Shown piece after piece: positions 1 through 7,700 of a stretch of 13,914 nucleotides of DNA (position 1 is its first letter; each line of letters starts with the position of its first letter). The DNA is taken from positions 1 through 13,914 of the forward strand of contig CAJXBR010000018.1 in NCBI GenBank assembly GCA_913051755.1, read 5' to 3'. Under the pieces are notes generated by a model. That model was not told where the DNA came from, made no database searches, and saw nothing but the letters and a program-made list of their open reading frames with translations. The stretch comes from an uncultured Flavobacteriaceae bacterium. GTDB lineage: Bacteria; Bacteroidota; Bacteroidia; Flavobacteriales; Flavobacteriaceae. The position numbers and the translations under genes were made by a program.

Positions 1-192
<192 letters not shown>

Positions 193-222
193 TTATAATT
201 TTTTTAAAATAACTCAATGACT

Positions 223-263
223 ATGCCATTGGCATCATACTGACAGGCTGTCAGTTATGGCAT
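223..263. promoter_or_regulatory. Nested palindromes between dnaK and panB, candidate operator
   Basis: Two sets of inverted repeats overlap here. The central one is ACTGACAGGCTGTCAGT (239-255): two perfect 8-bp arms around one base. The second is ATGCCATTGGCAT (223-235), with perfect 6-bp arms around one base. A further copy, ATGGCAT (257-263), is the exact reverse complement of 223-229, so the central palindrome sits between inverted copies. The arms with a one-base centre suit a dimeric DNA-binding protein better than an RNA hairpin, because a one-base loop cannot form. The site lies upstream of both dnaK and panB and could control either. It is not the CIRCE element bound by HrcA. I cannot name the regulator. 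Confidence 0.55.
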
Positions 264-288
264 TGTTCGACTATATAATGTATTTTTG
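263..288 (+). promoter_or_regulatory. Candidate panB promoter, Bacteroidota type
   Basis: TATTTTTG at 281-288 matches the Bacteroidota -7 element TAnnTTTG exactly. A TTG at 263-265 could be the -33 element, but the spacer is only 15 bp, shorter than the usual 19 or so, so the upstream half is uncertain. If G288 lies near -4, transcription starts around 292 and leaves a leader of roughly 11 nt before the panB ATG at 303, without a Shine-Dalgarno sequence. The possible -33 TTG overlaps the ATGGCAT repeat copy at 257-263, so a protein bound there could block this promoter. Confidence 0.5.
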
Positions 289-302
289 AGCAAATTTGTG
301 CC

Positions 303-1121
303 ATGTCTAAGTCAGCAAAAGATTATAAAATAGTGACCACAAACAGTCTCAGTAAGATGAAAACTTCAAAAGAGAAGATTACCATGCTCACGGCGTACGA
401 CTATTCGATGGCGACTGTTGTGGATGCTGCTCATGTGGATGTGATTCTTGTTGGCGATTCTGCTTCGAATGTCATGTCAGGTCATGAAACAACAGTTCCA
501 ATCACACTTGACCAAATGATTTATCATGCCTCTGGTGTTGTGCGAGCAAGCAAACGTGCACTTGTTGTTGTGGATTTGCCTTTTGGCAGCTATCAATCAG
601 ACTCTCAAGAGGCGCTTCGTTCATCGATAAGAATTATGAAAGAATCTGGCGCCCACGCAGTGAAAATGGAAGGTGGAAAAGAAATTGAAAAATCAATCAC
701 CAAAATCCTAAATGCAGGGATTCCTGTGATGGGACACCTTGGTCTCACACCACAATCCATCTATAAATTCGGCACCTATTCTGTGCGAGCTAAGGAAGAG
801 GAAGAGGCAAAAAAACTTCTTTCTGATGCAAAAAGGCTAGAAGAACTCGGCTGTTTTGCATTGGTTTTGGAAAAAATACCCTCCAAACTTGCAAAGCAAG
901 TTGCACAACAATTAAGTATCCCAGTGATTGGCATTGGAGCCGGGGCTGATGTGGATGGGCAAGTCCTTGTGATTCATGATATTATAGGTTTGACAAACGA
1001 GTTTAACCCTCGTTTTTTACGAAGGTATATGAACCTTTACGAAGACATGAAAAAAGCAATTGAAAAATATGTTTCAGACGTGAAGTCTGTTGACTTTCCG
1101 AATCAAAACGAACAGTATTAA
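303..1121 (+). CDS. panB: 3-methyl-2-oxobutanoate hydroxymethyltransferase (ketopantoate hydroxymethyltransferase)
   Basis: PanB transfers a hydroxymethyl group from 5,10-methylenetetrahydrofolate to 2-oxoisovalerate to make ketopantoate, the first committed step to pantothenate and coenzyme A. It is a cytoplasmic TIM-barrel enzyme that needs Mg2+. The 272-residue protein has the family motifs in order: [10 protein letters not shown] (28-37), VGDSASNV (50-57, metal ligand D52), [10 protein letters not shown] (88-97, with D91), KMEGG (121-125), [10 protein letters not shown] (143-152), the catalytic-base region LVLEKIP (187-193) and [14 protein letters not shown] (210-223). Length and the C-terminal tail ending in NEQY match Bacteroidota PanB. 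ATG at 303 fits the usual N-terminus. The stop TAA touches the TTG start of the next gene, so the two are probably co-transcribed. Its substrate 2-oxoisovalerate is also the substrate of LeuA, encoded further along. Confidence 0.97.
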   Translation: MSKSAKDYKIVTTNSLSKMKTSKEKITMLTAYDYSMATVVDAAHVDVILVGDSASNVMSGHETTVPITLDQMIYHASGVVRASKRALVVVDLPFGSYQSDSQEALRSSIRIMKESGAHAVKMEGGKEIEKSITKILNAGIPVMGHLGLTPQSIYKFGTYSVRAKEEEEAKKLLSDAKRLEELGCFALVLEKIPSKLAKQVAQQLSIPVIGIGAGADVDGQVLVIHDIIGLTNEFNPRFLRRYMNLYEDMKKAIEKYVSDVKSVDFPNQNEQY

Positions 1122-1799
1122 TTGTCAGCGCTCTCTGTTATTTACGAAGACAACCAAATATTAGTTGTCAACAAAACTGCTGGTTTACTTGTTCAGGGTG
1201 ACAAAACAGGCGACAAGTCGCTTATCGATCTTGCCAAGAAATATATCAAAGAAAAATACCAAAAGCCTGGGGAAGTGTTTTTGGGTTTGGTGCATCGTCT
1301 CGACAGGCCAACAACAGGTGTGATTGTGCTTGCCAGAACCTCAAAAGCACTCTCGCGACTCAGTCAGCAATTTAAAGAAAGAGTTCCCAAAAAAAAATAT
1401 AAAGCAATTGTTTCTGGCACTCCTGAGTCAGAAGCGACTTTGGAGAATTTCCTCAAAAAAAAACCTTCAAAAAATAAGTCTTATCACTACCCAAAAAACA
1501 CCCCAAATACAAAGAAAGCTATACTTCATTATCGTGTTGTAAAACAACTAAAATCATATCATGTTTTAGACATTGAACTTGAAACTGGAAGGCATCACCA
1601 GATTCGTGCCCAGCTCGCAGCAGTTGGACTACACATCAAAGGGGATTTGAAATATGGCGCCAAAAGACCAAACAAAAATGGCAGTATTCACCTTCATGCT
1701 CGTTCGCTTACTTTGATACATCCAACAAAAAAGGAAGAGATGACTTTTCTTGCGCCAACTCCAGATGATGTGGTTTGGAATGCAAGCCTAGCGGATTAA
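1122..1799 (+). CDS. RluA-family RNA pseudouridine synthase, without S4 domain
   Basis: This enzyme converts uridine to pseudouridine at set positions in rRNA or tRNA. Family motifs are visible in the 225-residue product: YEDNQILVVNK (8-18), then the active-site motif LVHRLDRPTTG (56-66) with catalytic aspartate D61, and LETGRHHQIRAQLA (about 153-166), the conserved RNA-contacting segment. The protein starts directly with the catalytic domain and has no N-terminal S4 RNA-binding domain, so it resembles the short RluA/TruC-type members rather than RluC or RluD; the exact target base cannot be told from sequence. The start is TTG at 1122, immediately after the panB stop. No ATG lies near it, and the conserved YEDN motif comes only seven residues later, so a later start would damage the domain. 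Translation is probably coupled to panB. The 3' end overlaps the convergent gene by 12 bp. Confidence 0.9.
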   Translation: MSALSVIYEDNQILVVNKTAGLLVQGDKTGDKSLIDLAKKYIKEKYQKPGEVFLGLVHRLDRPTTGVIVLARTSKALSRLSQQFKERVPKKKYKAIVSGTPESEATLENFLKKKPSKNKSYHYPKNTPNTKKAILHYRVVKQLKSYHVLDIELETGRHHQIRAQLAAVGLHIKGDLKYGAKRPNKNGSIHLHARSLTLIHPTKKEEMTFLAPTPDDVVWNASLAD

Positions 1800-3332
1800 T
1801 ACTGTAGCTTTTTCACGAATGATCTCCCCTATAGAACGATTTTCAATTTTGCTTTCTAACCATGATAAAATATCTAAATACAGAAATGATCGCTTTTCAT
1901 ATGGGTCGTTTTCAAAATTCTTTAATGACGAATGTAGTTTACGAAATGCTTGCTTCAATTTATTTGGGTAGATGTCAGTCAAACTCCTCAAAAATCGAAT
2001 GAGCTCTTTCTGAACCGACTGAAGTTCATCCATTTTTAACAAAAACTTATATGTCTGTTTTACTTGCTTTTCAATTTCATAATCTAGGCCTGCATCATAG
2101 TGCGCAACAACGTTTAACACTCTCGAAAAACACATTAAATCTTGATGAACTCGTAGGGATTTATCATCAATGATAAATTGCAAATACTCGATACATTTCG
2201 CATGATTTTCAGCACCAAAATAAATGCAAGCAATTTTATAATACATGACCATAATATTGTGTTGATCGAGCTGATCGCTGTGTTGAGACAATCCATCCAA
2301 AACATCAGGAATTAGAGGAACGGCCTCTTCAAAACTGCCCTCCAAAAAATGAAAATTGATTTTATTGTTGTATTTACCCATAAAAATATAAGGCGAAATG
2401 TTGTGGTTGCTCGGAAAGCTGGGAAGAGATATAGTTGACTCAAACCTTTCCAATGCAATTTTGAATTTGGAGCGATATTTTAATAAAAATAAAATTTCAA
2501 ATAAATATTGATGACCCCGAATAAAAAATACTGGATGTAAAGCAATCATATCAGGAGACAAAAAGAAAAGTTCAATCAGCTTGTTTGCAAATTTATATGC
2601 TGAAAGAAGATCTTGCACAAGAATACTGTACAGCATATAAGAGCTGTAATACCAGTAAGTTTCAGACAAACCAGAAGTTTCCAAATCAATTTCCTGGATA
2701 TGCGACTCGAAAAAATTTGTAACTTCATTGTATTCTTTATCATTCTTCACATATCCAAAATGTACATTTTTGGCGTGGAGCATCAAAGACAAGCTAGATA
2801 GTTTTGATTTGGTGAGGTTGTGAGAAGCATGATCTAAAGATTTATTGACAAGCTCATCGACATAATCAAAACTAGTTTTGGAGAGGTATTGCGTCTGCAC
2901 TTCTTTTTCAAATTCTAAAGCGTGCGACACTACAGCAGTATCATCCAGCTTTTCTGCTTGTACTTTCACACGCTGAAGCATCAGTAAACTTTGCTCATAC
3001 ATTCCTTTGTTGTACAGAATATAGACATAGTCAAGTTGTTCGCGCAATTGTAGCCTCTTGTTTTTTGTTGAAGCCGACAATCTCAAATTGATTAAAATTT
3101 GCTTGTACAAATGACTCTTTACATTTGAGAGCTGTTCGCGTTTCACAATTTTTGACTGAAAAATTTTTTGCTCATCATATACACTCATTTTATCCAACAG
3201 ATTGAAAAGAGCAATAAACTTTGTATTCGAATTGGATTGCAATCGATTTACATAAAGTTTAAACTGCCTTTTTTCTGATTTTGATAAAGATTTAATCAAA
3301 TGAAAAAGAGACTCTTTTTGGAAATTACGCAT
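1788..3332 (-). CDS. Conserved helical-repeat protein of unknown function, Bacteroidota family
   Basis: The function is unknown. The 514-residue product is rich in Leu, Lys, Glu, Phe and Tyr and reads as a nearly continuous series of amphipathic helices, similar to TPR or other alpha-solenoid scaffolds. It has no signal peptide, no clear membrane segment and no enzyme motif that I can see. The N-terminus carries LFHLIKSLSKSEKRQFKLYV (residues 9-28), and the C-terminus carries ILSWLESKIENR (about 489-500) followed by an IIREK segment. From memory, both ends resemble a family of uncharacterised cytoplasmic proteins widespread in Bacteroidota, which suggests the gene is full length. It is transcribed divergently from leuA across an AT-rich region and converges with the pseudouridine synthase gene, overlapping its last 12 bp. 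The context does not tie it to leucine synthesis. I infer a scaffold or protein-protein interaction role only from its helical character. Confidence 0.75.
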   Translation of the reverse strand: MRNFQKESLFHLIKSLSKSEKRQFKLYVNRLQSNSNTKFIALFNLLDKMSVYDEQKIFQSKIVKREQLSNVKSHLYKQILINLRLSASTKNKRLQLREQLDYVYILYNKGMYEQSLLMLQRVKVQAEKLDDTAVVSHALEFEKEVQTQYLSKTSFDYVDELVNKSLDHASHNLTKSKLSSLSLMLHAKNVHFGYVKNDKEYNEVTNFFESHIQEIDLETSGLSETYWYYSSYMLYSILVQDLLSAYKFANKLIELFFLSPDMIALHPVFFIRGHQYLFEILFLLKYRSKFKIALERFESTISLPSFPSNHNISPYIFMGKYNNKINFHFLEGSFEEAVPLIPDVLDGLSQHSDQLDQHNIMVMYYKIACIYFGAENHAKCIEYLQFIIDDKSLRVHQDLMCFSRVLNVVAHYDAGLDYEIEKQVKQTYKFLLKMDELQSVQKELIRFLRSLTDIYPNKLKQAFRKLHSSLKNFENDPYEKRSFLYLDILSWLESKIENRSIGEIIREKATVLIR

Positions 3333-3396
3333 AGAAAAATTTCAAAAAGTCAAATGATATAAATTTAAATTTTGGTAATTCATAAATATACATTTT

Positions 3397-3424
3397 TTTG
3401 AGCCATATTTTTAATTTAAATTTG
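3397..3424 (+). promoter_or_regulatory. Candidate promoter of the leuACDB operon
   Basis: TAAATTTG at 3417-3424 is an exact match to the Bacteroidota -7 element TAnnTTTG. TTTG at 3397-3400 can serve as the -33 element, although the 16-bp spacer is a little short. Transcription would begin near 3428 and give a leader of about 24 nt before the leuA ATG at 3452. Such a leader is too short to hold a leader peptide, attenuator hairpins or a T-box, so regulation of the operon, if present, would have to act at the promoter itself. The flanking region 3333-3451 is AT-rich and probably also contains the start signals of the divergent gene, which I could not place with confidence. Confidence 0.5.
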
Positions 3425-3451
3425 CTTTATACAATTGTCATATAATTGTTT

Positions 3452-4612
3452 ATGCCAAAAAATAAAGTTCACATTTTTGACACCACTTTGCGTGATGGTG
3501 AACAGGTTCCAGGTTGCAAGTTAAATACCCAACAAAAGCTTCATATTGCCACTCGATTGGACGAGTTGGGTGTTGATGTTATCGAAGCTGGATTTCCAAT
3601 TTCCAGCCCTGGGGACTTTCATTCTGTTGAAGAAATTTCAAAGGTTATTGCCAATGCATCTGTATGTGCACTAACTCGTTCTGTTCAAAAAGATATAGAT
3701 GTTGCTGCCCAAGCACTTCAGCATGCAAAACATCCAAGAATTCACACAGGAATAGGTACCTCATACTCGCATATCAAGCATAAGTTTAATTCGAGTCGTG
3801 AGAAAATTATAGAACGTGCTGTTGGAGCTGTTAAACATGCCAAACAGTATGTTGAGGACATAGAGTTCTACGCAGAAGATGCTGGGCGAACAGAAAATAA
3901 TTTTCTTGCCAAAGTTTGTGAAGAGGTAATCAAGGCTGGTGCAACTGTTATAAACATCCCTGACACGACTGGATATTGCTTGCCAGAAGACTATGGTACA
4001 AAAATCAAATATTTAGTCGAAAATGTTAAGGGTATCGAAAGAGCTATCATTTCTTGTCATTGCCATAATGATTTGGGCCTTGCAACTGCAAATTCTATTG
4101 CAGGTGCTGTCAATGGCGCACGTCAAATCGAATGCACCATCAATGGAATTGGAGAACGTGCTGGAAATACTTCTCTAGAAGAAGTGGTGATGATTATGAG
4201 ACAACATCCTCGTTTGCAATTAGATACAAATATCAACACCAAACTGTTGTACGATACCTCTCAAATGGTTTCTGAGTCGATGGGGATGAGTGTGCAAGCC
4301 AACAAGGCAATCGTTGGGGCAAATGCCTTTGCCCACAGCTCTGGTATTCATCAGGATGGTGTTATCAAGAATAGAGAAACCTACGAAATCATTGACCCAC
4401 ATGATGTTGGAGTCGAAACCTCTGCAATTGTATTGACTGCTCGCAGTGGACGTGCAGCACTTGCCTATCGCGCCAAAAATATTGGCATAGAACTAACCAA
4501 GTTGCAGCTGGATAAAGTTTACGAACAATTTTTGAAGTTTGCAGATTCACATAAAGAAATCAATGATGATGATATTCCTGGAATTGTTGATCTTGCAAAT
4601 CTGAATTCATAA
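3452..4612 (+). CDS. leuA: 2-isopropylmalate synthase, short form without the regulatory domain
   Basis: LeuA condenses acetyl-CoA with 2-oxoisovalerate to give 2-isopropylmalate, the committed step of leucine synthesis. The 386-residue protein has the catalytic TIM barrel with the signature [13 protein letters not shown] (9-21; R14 and metal ligand D15). The metal-binding pair H203 and H205 lies in SCHCHNDLG, and N239 in GIGERAGNT; the 34-residue step from H205 to N239 equals that of the Mycobacterium tuberculosis enzyme. A subdomain with SSGIHQDGV (296-304) follows. The protein ends about 80 residues later, so the C-terminal leucine-binding regulatory domain of the classical enzyme of about 520 residues is absent. 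I chose ATG 3452 over TTG 3446, because TTG would only add two residues. leuC begins 15 bp after the stop. A homocitrate or citramalate synthase is possible by fold, but the leuCDB context argues for LeuA. Confidence 0.93.
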   Translation: MPKNKVHIFDTTLRDGEQVPGCKLNTQQKLHIATRLDELGVDVIEAGFPISSPGDFHSVEEISKVIANASVCALTRSVQKDIDVAAQALQHAKHPRIHTGIGTSYSHIKHKFNSSREKIIERAVGAVKHAKQYVEDIEFYAEDAGRTENNFLAKVCEEVIKAGATVINIPDTTGYCLPEDYGTKIKYLVENVKGIERAIISCHCHNDLGLATANSIAGAVNGARQIECTINGIGERAGNTSLEEVVMIMRQHPRLQLDTNINTKLLYDTSQMVSESMGMSVQANKAIVGANAFAHSSGIHQDGVIKNRETYEIIDPHDVGVETSAIVLTARSGRAALAYRAKNIGIELTKLQLDKVYEQFLKFADSHKEINDDDIPGIVDLANLNS

Positions 4613-4627
4613 GCAAACCTAATTAGG

Positions 4628-6004
4628 ATGGGAAAAACACTATTTGACAAGGTTTGGGACAGCCATGTTGTCGATCAACTTGAAGATGGTCCTGATATAC
4701 TTTATATCGATAAACATTTGATACATGAAGTGACGAGTCCTCAAGCTTTTTCAATGTTAAAGGACAAAAATATCCCTGTGTTTAGACCAAAGCAAATTGT
4801 TGCTACTGCAGATCACAACGTTCCAACACTCAATCAGCACCTTCCCATCAAAGACGAACTTTCGAGAAACCAAGTTGACCAATTACGTAAAAATTGTGAT
4901 AAATACAATATTGAGCTATATGGCTTGGGCCACCCCTACCAAGGAATTGTACACGTCATTGGTCCTGAGTTGGGCATCACTCAACCTGGTATGACGATGG
5001 TTTGCGGAGATAGTCACACCTCAACTCATGGCGCTTTTGGATCGATTGCTTTTGGCATTGGTACAAGTCAAGTTGCGCAGGTTTTTGCAAGCCAATGCTT
5101 GTTGGTAAGCAAACCGAAAAGCATGCGAATTAAAGTAAATGGAAATTTAAAAAAAGGGGTTCATCCAAAAGACGTCATTCTCTATATTATTTCTCAACTC
5201 GGAACTGATTCAGGAACAGGCTATTTTGTTGAATATTCTGGTGAAGTGTTTGAAAATATGAGTATGGAAGGTCGTATGACAGTTTGCAATATGAGTATTG
5301 AAATGGGTGCTCGTGGTGGGATGATTGCGCCAGACAAAACGACTTTTGACTACATCAAGGGAAGAGAATTTGCCCCCTCTGAAAAAGAGTTTGAAGACAA
5401 GATCAAGCAGTGGCAGTCACTTCCTTCTGACAATGATGCTGTATTTTGTAAAGAATACAGTTTTGATGCTGATGATATCAGCCCAATGATCACATATGGA
5501 ACAAACCCAGGGATGGGCATTGGTGTTCAAGAGAAAATTCCCTCTTCACAAAACGAATCCTTTCAGAAATCGCTGGCTTACATGGGCTTTGATCAAGGGG
5601 ATACACTCAAAAATTTACCTATCAATTATGTCTTTATTGGGAGCTGTACAAATTCTAGAATCGAAGATTTTCGAGTTGCTTCTGACTATATCAAAGGGAA
5701 GAAAAAAGCAAAGAATGTCAATGCACTAATTGTTCCAGGCTCACAGCAAGTTGCAAAACAAATACAAGATGAGGGCTTGGGAATTATATTTGAAGAAGCA
5801 GGATTTGTGATTCGACAACCAGGCTGTTCGGCATGCTTGGCGATGAATGATGATAAAATTCCTGCAGGAGAATATTGCGTTTCAACATCCAATCGAAATT
5901 TTGAAGGTCGACAAGGCCCTGGTGCACGCACAATTTTGGCTAGTCCACTCACTGCAGTAGCTGCTGCCATTGAAGGAAAAATAGTCGACATAACCCAAAC
6001 ATGA
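4628..6004 (+). CDS. leuC: 3-isopropylmalate dehydratase, large subunit
   Basis: LeuC pairs with LeuD to form isopropylmalate isomerase, which moves the hydroxyl group of 2-isopropylmalate to give 3-isopropylmalate. It belongs to the aconitase family and holds a [4Fe-4S] cluster. The product has 458 residues, the usual length. The three cluster ligands are visible: C340 in IGSCTNSR, and C400 and C403 in PGCSACLA. Their spacing (60 and 3) is the same as in the Escherichia coli enzyme (C347, C407, C410). Other family segments are [17 protein letters not shown] (51-67), [13 protein letters not shown] (126-138) and [19 protein letters not shown] (432-450). ATG at 4628 gives the usual [11 protein letters not shown] start. 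The last four bases overlap the leuD start (ATGA at 6001-6004), a typical coupling arrangement for two subunits made in equal amounts. Confidence 0.98.
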   Translation: MGKTLFDKVWDSHVVDQLEDGPDILYIDKHLIHEVTSPQAFSMLKDKNIPVFRPKQIVATADHNVPTLNQHLPIKDELSRNQVDQLRKNCDKYNIELYGLGHPYQGIVHVIGPELGITQPGMTMVCGDSHTSTHGAFGSIAFGIGTSQVAQVFASQCLLVSKPKSMRIKVNGNLKKGVHPKDVILYIISQLGTDSGTGYFVEYSGEVFENMSMEGRMTVCNMSIEMGARGGMIAPDKTTFDYIKGREFAPSEKEFEDKIKQWQSLPSDNDAVFCKEYSFDADDISPMITYGTNPGMGIGVQEKIPSSQNESFQKSLAYMGFDQGDTLKNLPINYVFIGSCTNSRIEDFRVASDYIKGKKKAKNVNALIVPGSQQVAKQIQDEGLGIIFEEAGFVIRQPGCSACLAMNDDKIPAGEYCVSTSNRNFEGRQGPGARTILASPLTAVAAAIEGKIVDITQT

Positions 6005-6594
6005 TGGAAAAATTTACGCTCTTACAACAAACAGCCATTCCCCTGGAAATCGAGAACGTAGATACTGACCAAATTATTCCTGCGCGTTTTCTAAAGGCAA
6101 CAGATCGAAAAGGCTTTGGAGACAACCTCTTTCGTGACTGGCGATACGATAACAACAACAATCCTATCTCTGATTTTGTTTTAAATGACCCAACTTACAC
6201 TGGATCCATACTCATCGCTGGCAATAACTTTGGCTGTGGATCAAGTCGTGAGCATGCTGCATGGGCGCTAACTGAATATGGCTTTAAAGTTGTGATATCT
6301 AGCTTTTTTGCAGATATTTTTAAGGGCAATGCCCTCAACAATGGTTTACTACCAATTCAAGTAAATGAAGAGCAACTGTACATGATTTTTGAAGCAATAA
6401 AAGAAAACCCCAAATGCGAATTTATCATTGATTTGGAACAGCAATTTATTAAAATTCCATCAATAGATTTTCATATCGACTTTGAAATCAACTCCTACAA
6501 AAAGACTTGTTTGATCAATGGATATGATGATATTGATTATCTGATCAATAATAAAAACAAGATTGAACAATTTGAAAGGAAAAGAAATGCATAA
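6001..6594 (+). CDS. leuD: 3-isopropylmalate dehydratase, small subunit
   Basis: LeuD is the small, swivelling subunit of isopropylmalate isomerase and completes the active site on LeuC. The 197-residue protein contains [13 protein letters not shown] (19-31), [10 protein letters not shown] (41-50) and the substrate-binding loop [14 protein letters not shown] (77-90), all diagnostic for the family, followed by [19 protein letters not shown]. The length is normal. The start ATG at 6001 overlaps the leuC stop in an ATGA junction. A second in-frame ATG at 6004 follows at once, so the protein could begin MM or M; the choice changes only one residue. The 3' end overlaps leuB by 8 bp. Confidence 0.97.
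   Translation: MMEKFTLLQQTAIPLEIENVDTDQIIPARFLKATDRKGFGDNLFRDWRYDNNNNPISDFVLNDPTYTGSILIAGNNFGCGSSREHAAWALTEYGFKVVISSFFADIFKGNALNNGLLPIQVNEEQLYMIFEAIKENPKCEFIIDLEQQFIKIPSIDFHIDFEINSYKKTCLINGYDDIDYLINNKNKIEQFERKRNA
6574..6580 (+). promoter_or_regulatory. Shine-Dalgarno-like sequence before leuB
   Basis: GAAAGGA lies six bases before the leuB ATG at 6587 and decides between that ATG and the upstream TTG at 6563. It is the only convincing Shine-Dalgarno-like sequence I found before any start in this window. It lies inside the last codons of leuD (encoding part of FERKRNA), so it may be a by-product of Lys/Arg/Glu codon choice rather than a selected signal. Confidence 0.4.
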
Positions 6595-7648
6595 AAATAT
6601 TGCTGTTTTAGAAGGAGATGGCATTGGCCCTGAGATTATCACTGAAGCGATAAAAGTACTCCAAGCAATTGCAAATAAGTATCACCACTCTTTCAACTAC
6701 GAATATGCCCTGATGGGTGCTGTTGCTATCGATAAAACTGGCAATCCCTTGCCAGACAAAACACTTGAGATTTGTAAGTCGAGTGATGCAGTCTTGTTTG
6801 GTGCGATTGGTGATCCAAAATATGACAATGACCCCAATGCAAAAGTACGTCCAGAACAAGGGTTGCTAGCGTTGCGTAAGGCATTGAACCTCTTTTGTAA
6901 TGTGCGTCCTGTCACAATTTATGACAGTCTAATCGACAGTTCACCCTTAAAGCGAAATCGAATTGAAGGTGTTGATTTGGTGATTTACAGAGAGCTGACA
7001 GGTGGGATTTATTTTGGTGAAAAAAAAGAGATAAACGACATAGGGGTTGCATCTGATTTGTGCACCTATAGCAAAAAAGAAATTTTACGTGTTGCTCACC
7101 TAGCGTTTAAGGCTGCCGGCAAACGAAAAAACAAGCTGACTTTGGTTGATAAAGCAAATGTCCTTGCCTCTTCTCGTCTTTGGAGGAGTGTTGTGACAGA
7201 GTTACACAGCAGTACTTACAAAGATATTGAACTCGATTTTTTGTTTGTCGATAACACAGCTATGCAAATGGTGTTGAACCCTGCCCAGTTTGATGTTATT
7301 CTTACAGGAAATCTATTTGGTGATATCATTTCTGATGAAGCGAGTGTGATTGGAGGATCAATAGGTCTATTGGCATCTGCCTCAATAGGAGATCGTTATG
7401 CATTGTTTGAGCCTATTCATGGTTCTTTCCCACAAGCAAAAGGCAAAGGAATCGCCAACCCAACTGCAACCATACTATCTGCAGCGATGATGCTCGATCA
7501 TTTTGATATGATTAAAGAGGCAAATACGATTCGTGATGCTGTTCAACAAACGATCGACAACAATGTTGGCACTCCTGACATATACCCAGAGAAAAGCTTT
7601 ACAACTAGAGAAGTAGGATCATATATCTGTGATATGATTTTGCAATAA
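6587..7648 (+). CDS. leuB: 3-isopropylmalate dehydrogenase
   Basis: LeuB oxidises 3-isopropylmalate with NAD+ and decarboxylates it to 2-oxoisocaproate, the direct precursor of leucine. From ATG 6587 the protein has 353 residues, normal for the family. It opens with [13 protein letters not shown] (5-17). The active-site residues fall in the expected order: R97 and R107 ([18 protein letters not shown]), R135 and Y142 ([10 protein letters not shown]), K189 (LVDKANVL), D222 (VDNTAMQM), D246 and D250 ([10 protein letters not shown]). The NAD-binding segment [19 protein letters not shown] (274-292) follows. A TTG at 6563 would add eight residues before [14 protein letters not shown] 6587 is preferred because it matches the family start and has GAAAGGA six bases upstream. 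The gene overlaps leuD by 8 bp, is the last of the operon, and is followed at once by a terminator. Confidence 0.97.
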   Translation: MHKNIAVLEGDGIGPEIITEAIKVLQAIANKYHHSFNYEYALMGAVAIDKTGNPLPDKTLEICKSSDAVLFGAIGDPKYDNDPNAKVRPEQGLLALRKALNLFCNVRPVTIYDSLIDSSPLKRNRIEGVDLVIYRELTGGIYFGEKKEINDIGVASDLCTYSKKEILRVAHLAFKAAGKRKNKLTLVDKANVLASSRLWRSVVTELHSSTYKDIELDFLFVDNTAMQMVLNPAQFDVILTGNLFGDIISDEASVIGGSIGLLASASIGDRYALFEPIHGSFPQAKGKGIANPTATILSAAMMLDHFDMIKEANTIRDAVQQTIDNNVGTPDIYPEKSFTTREVGSYICDMILQ

Positions 7649-7670
7649 AAAAGCGCTAAACAGCGCTTTT
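7649..7670. terminator. Bidirectional intrinsic terminator between leuB and rpsA
   Basis: A hairpin with a 9-bp stem (AAAAGCGCT, 7649-7657, and AGCGCTTTT, 7662-7670) around the loop AAAC begins immediately after the leuB stop. Read on the plus strand it ends in TTTTAATTAT. Read on the minus strand it ends in a run of six T. It can therefore stop both the leu operon and the convergent rpsA transcript; the better T tract is on the rpsA side. The rpsA stop lies 30 bp from the hairpin. Confidence 0.9.
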
Positions 7671-7700
7671 AATTATATAGATATGAAAATTAAGTTAATC

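Noticed and set aside
223..263. CIRCE element for HrcA upstream of dnaK
   Set aside because: The CIRCE arms TTAGCACTC and GAGTGCTAA are not present; the palindrome here is different in sequence and spacing.
3446..3451. TTG at 3446 as the leuA start
   Set aside because: It adds only two residues before an ATG that matches the usual MPKNK-type family start.
3333..3451. Leucine attenuator, leader peptide or T-box before leuA
   Set aside because: There is no short frame with leucine codons, no terminator hairpin with a T run, and the inferred leader is too short.
5686..5991. A 101-codon minus-strand frame within leuC
   Set aside because: It is antisense to the conserved iron-sulfur region of leuC, has no start context and no family resemblance.
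6563..6586. TTG at 6563 as the leuB start
   Set aside because: It would enlarge the overlap with leuD and add eight residues not typical of the family, while ATG 6587 has a Shine-Dalgarno-like site.
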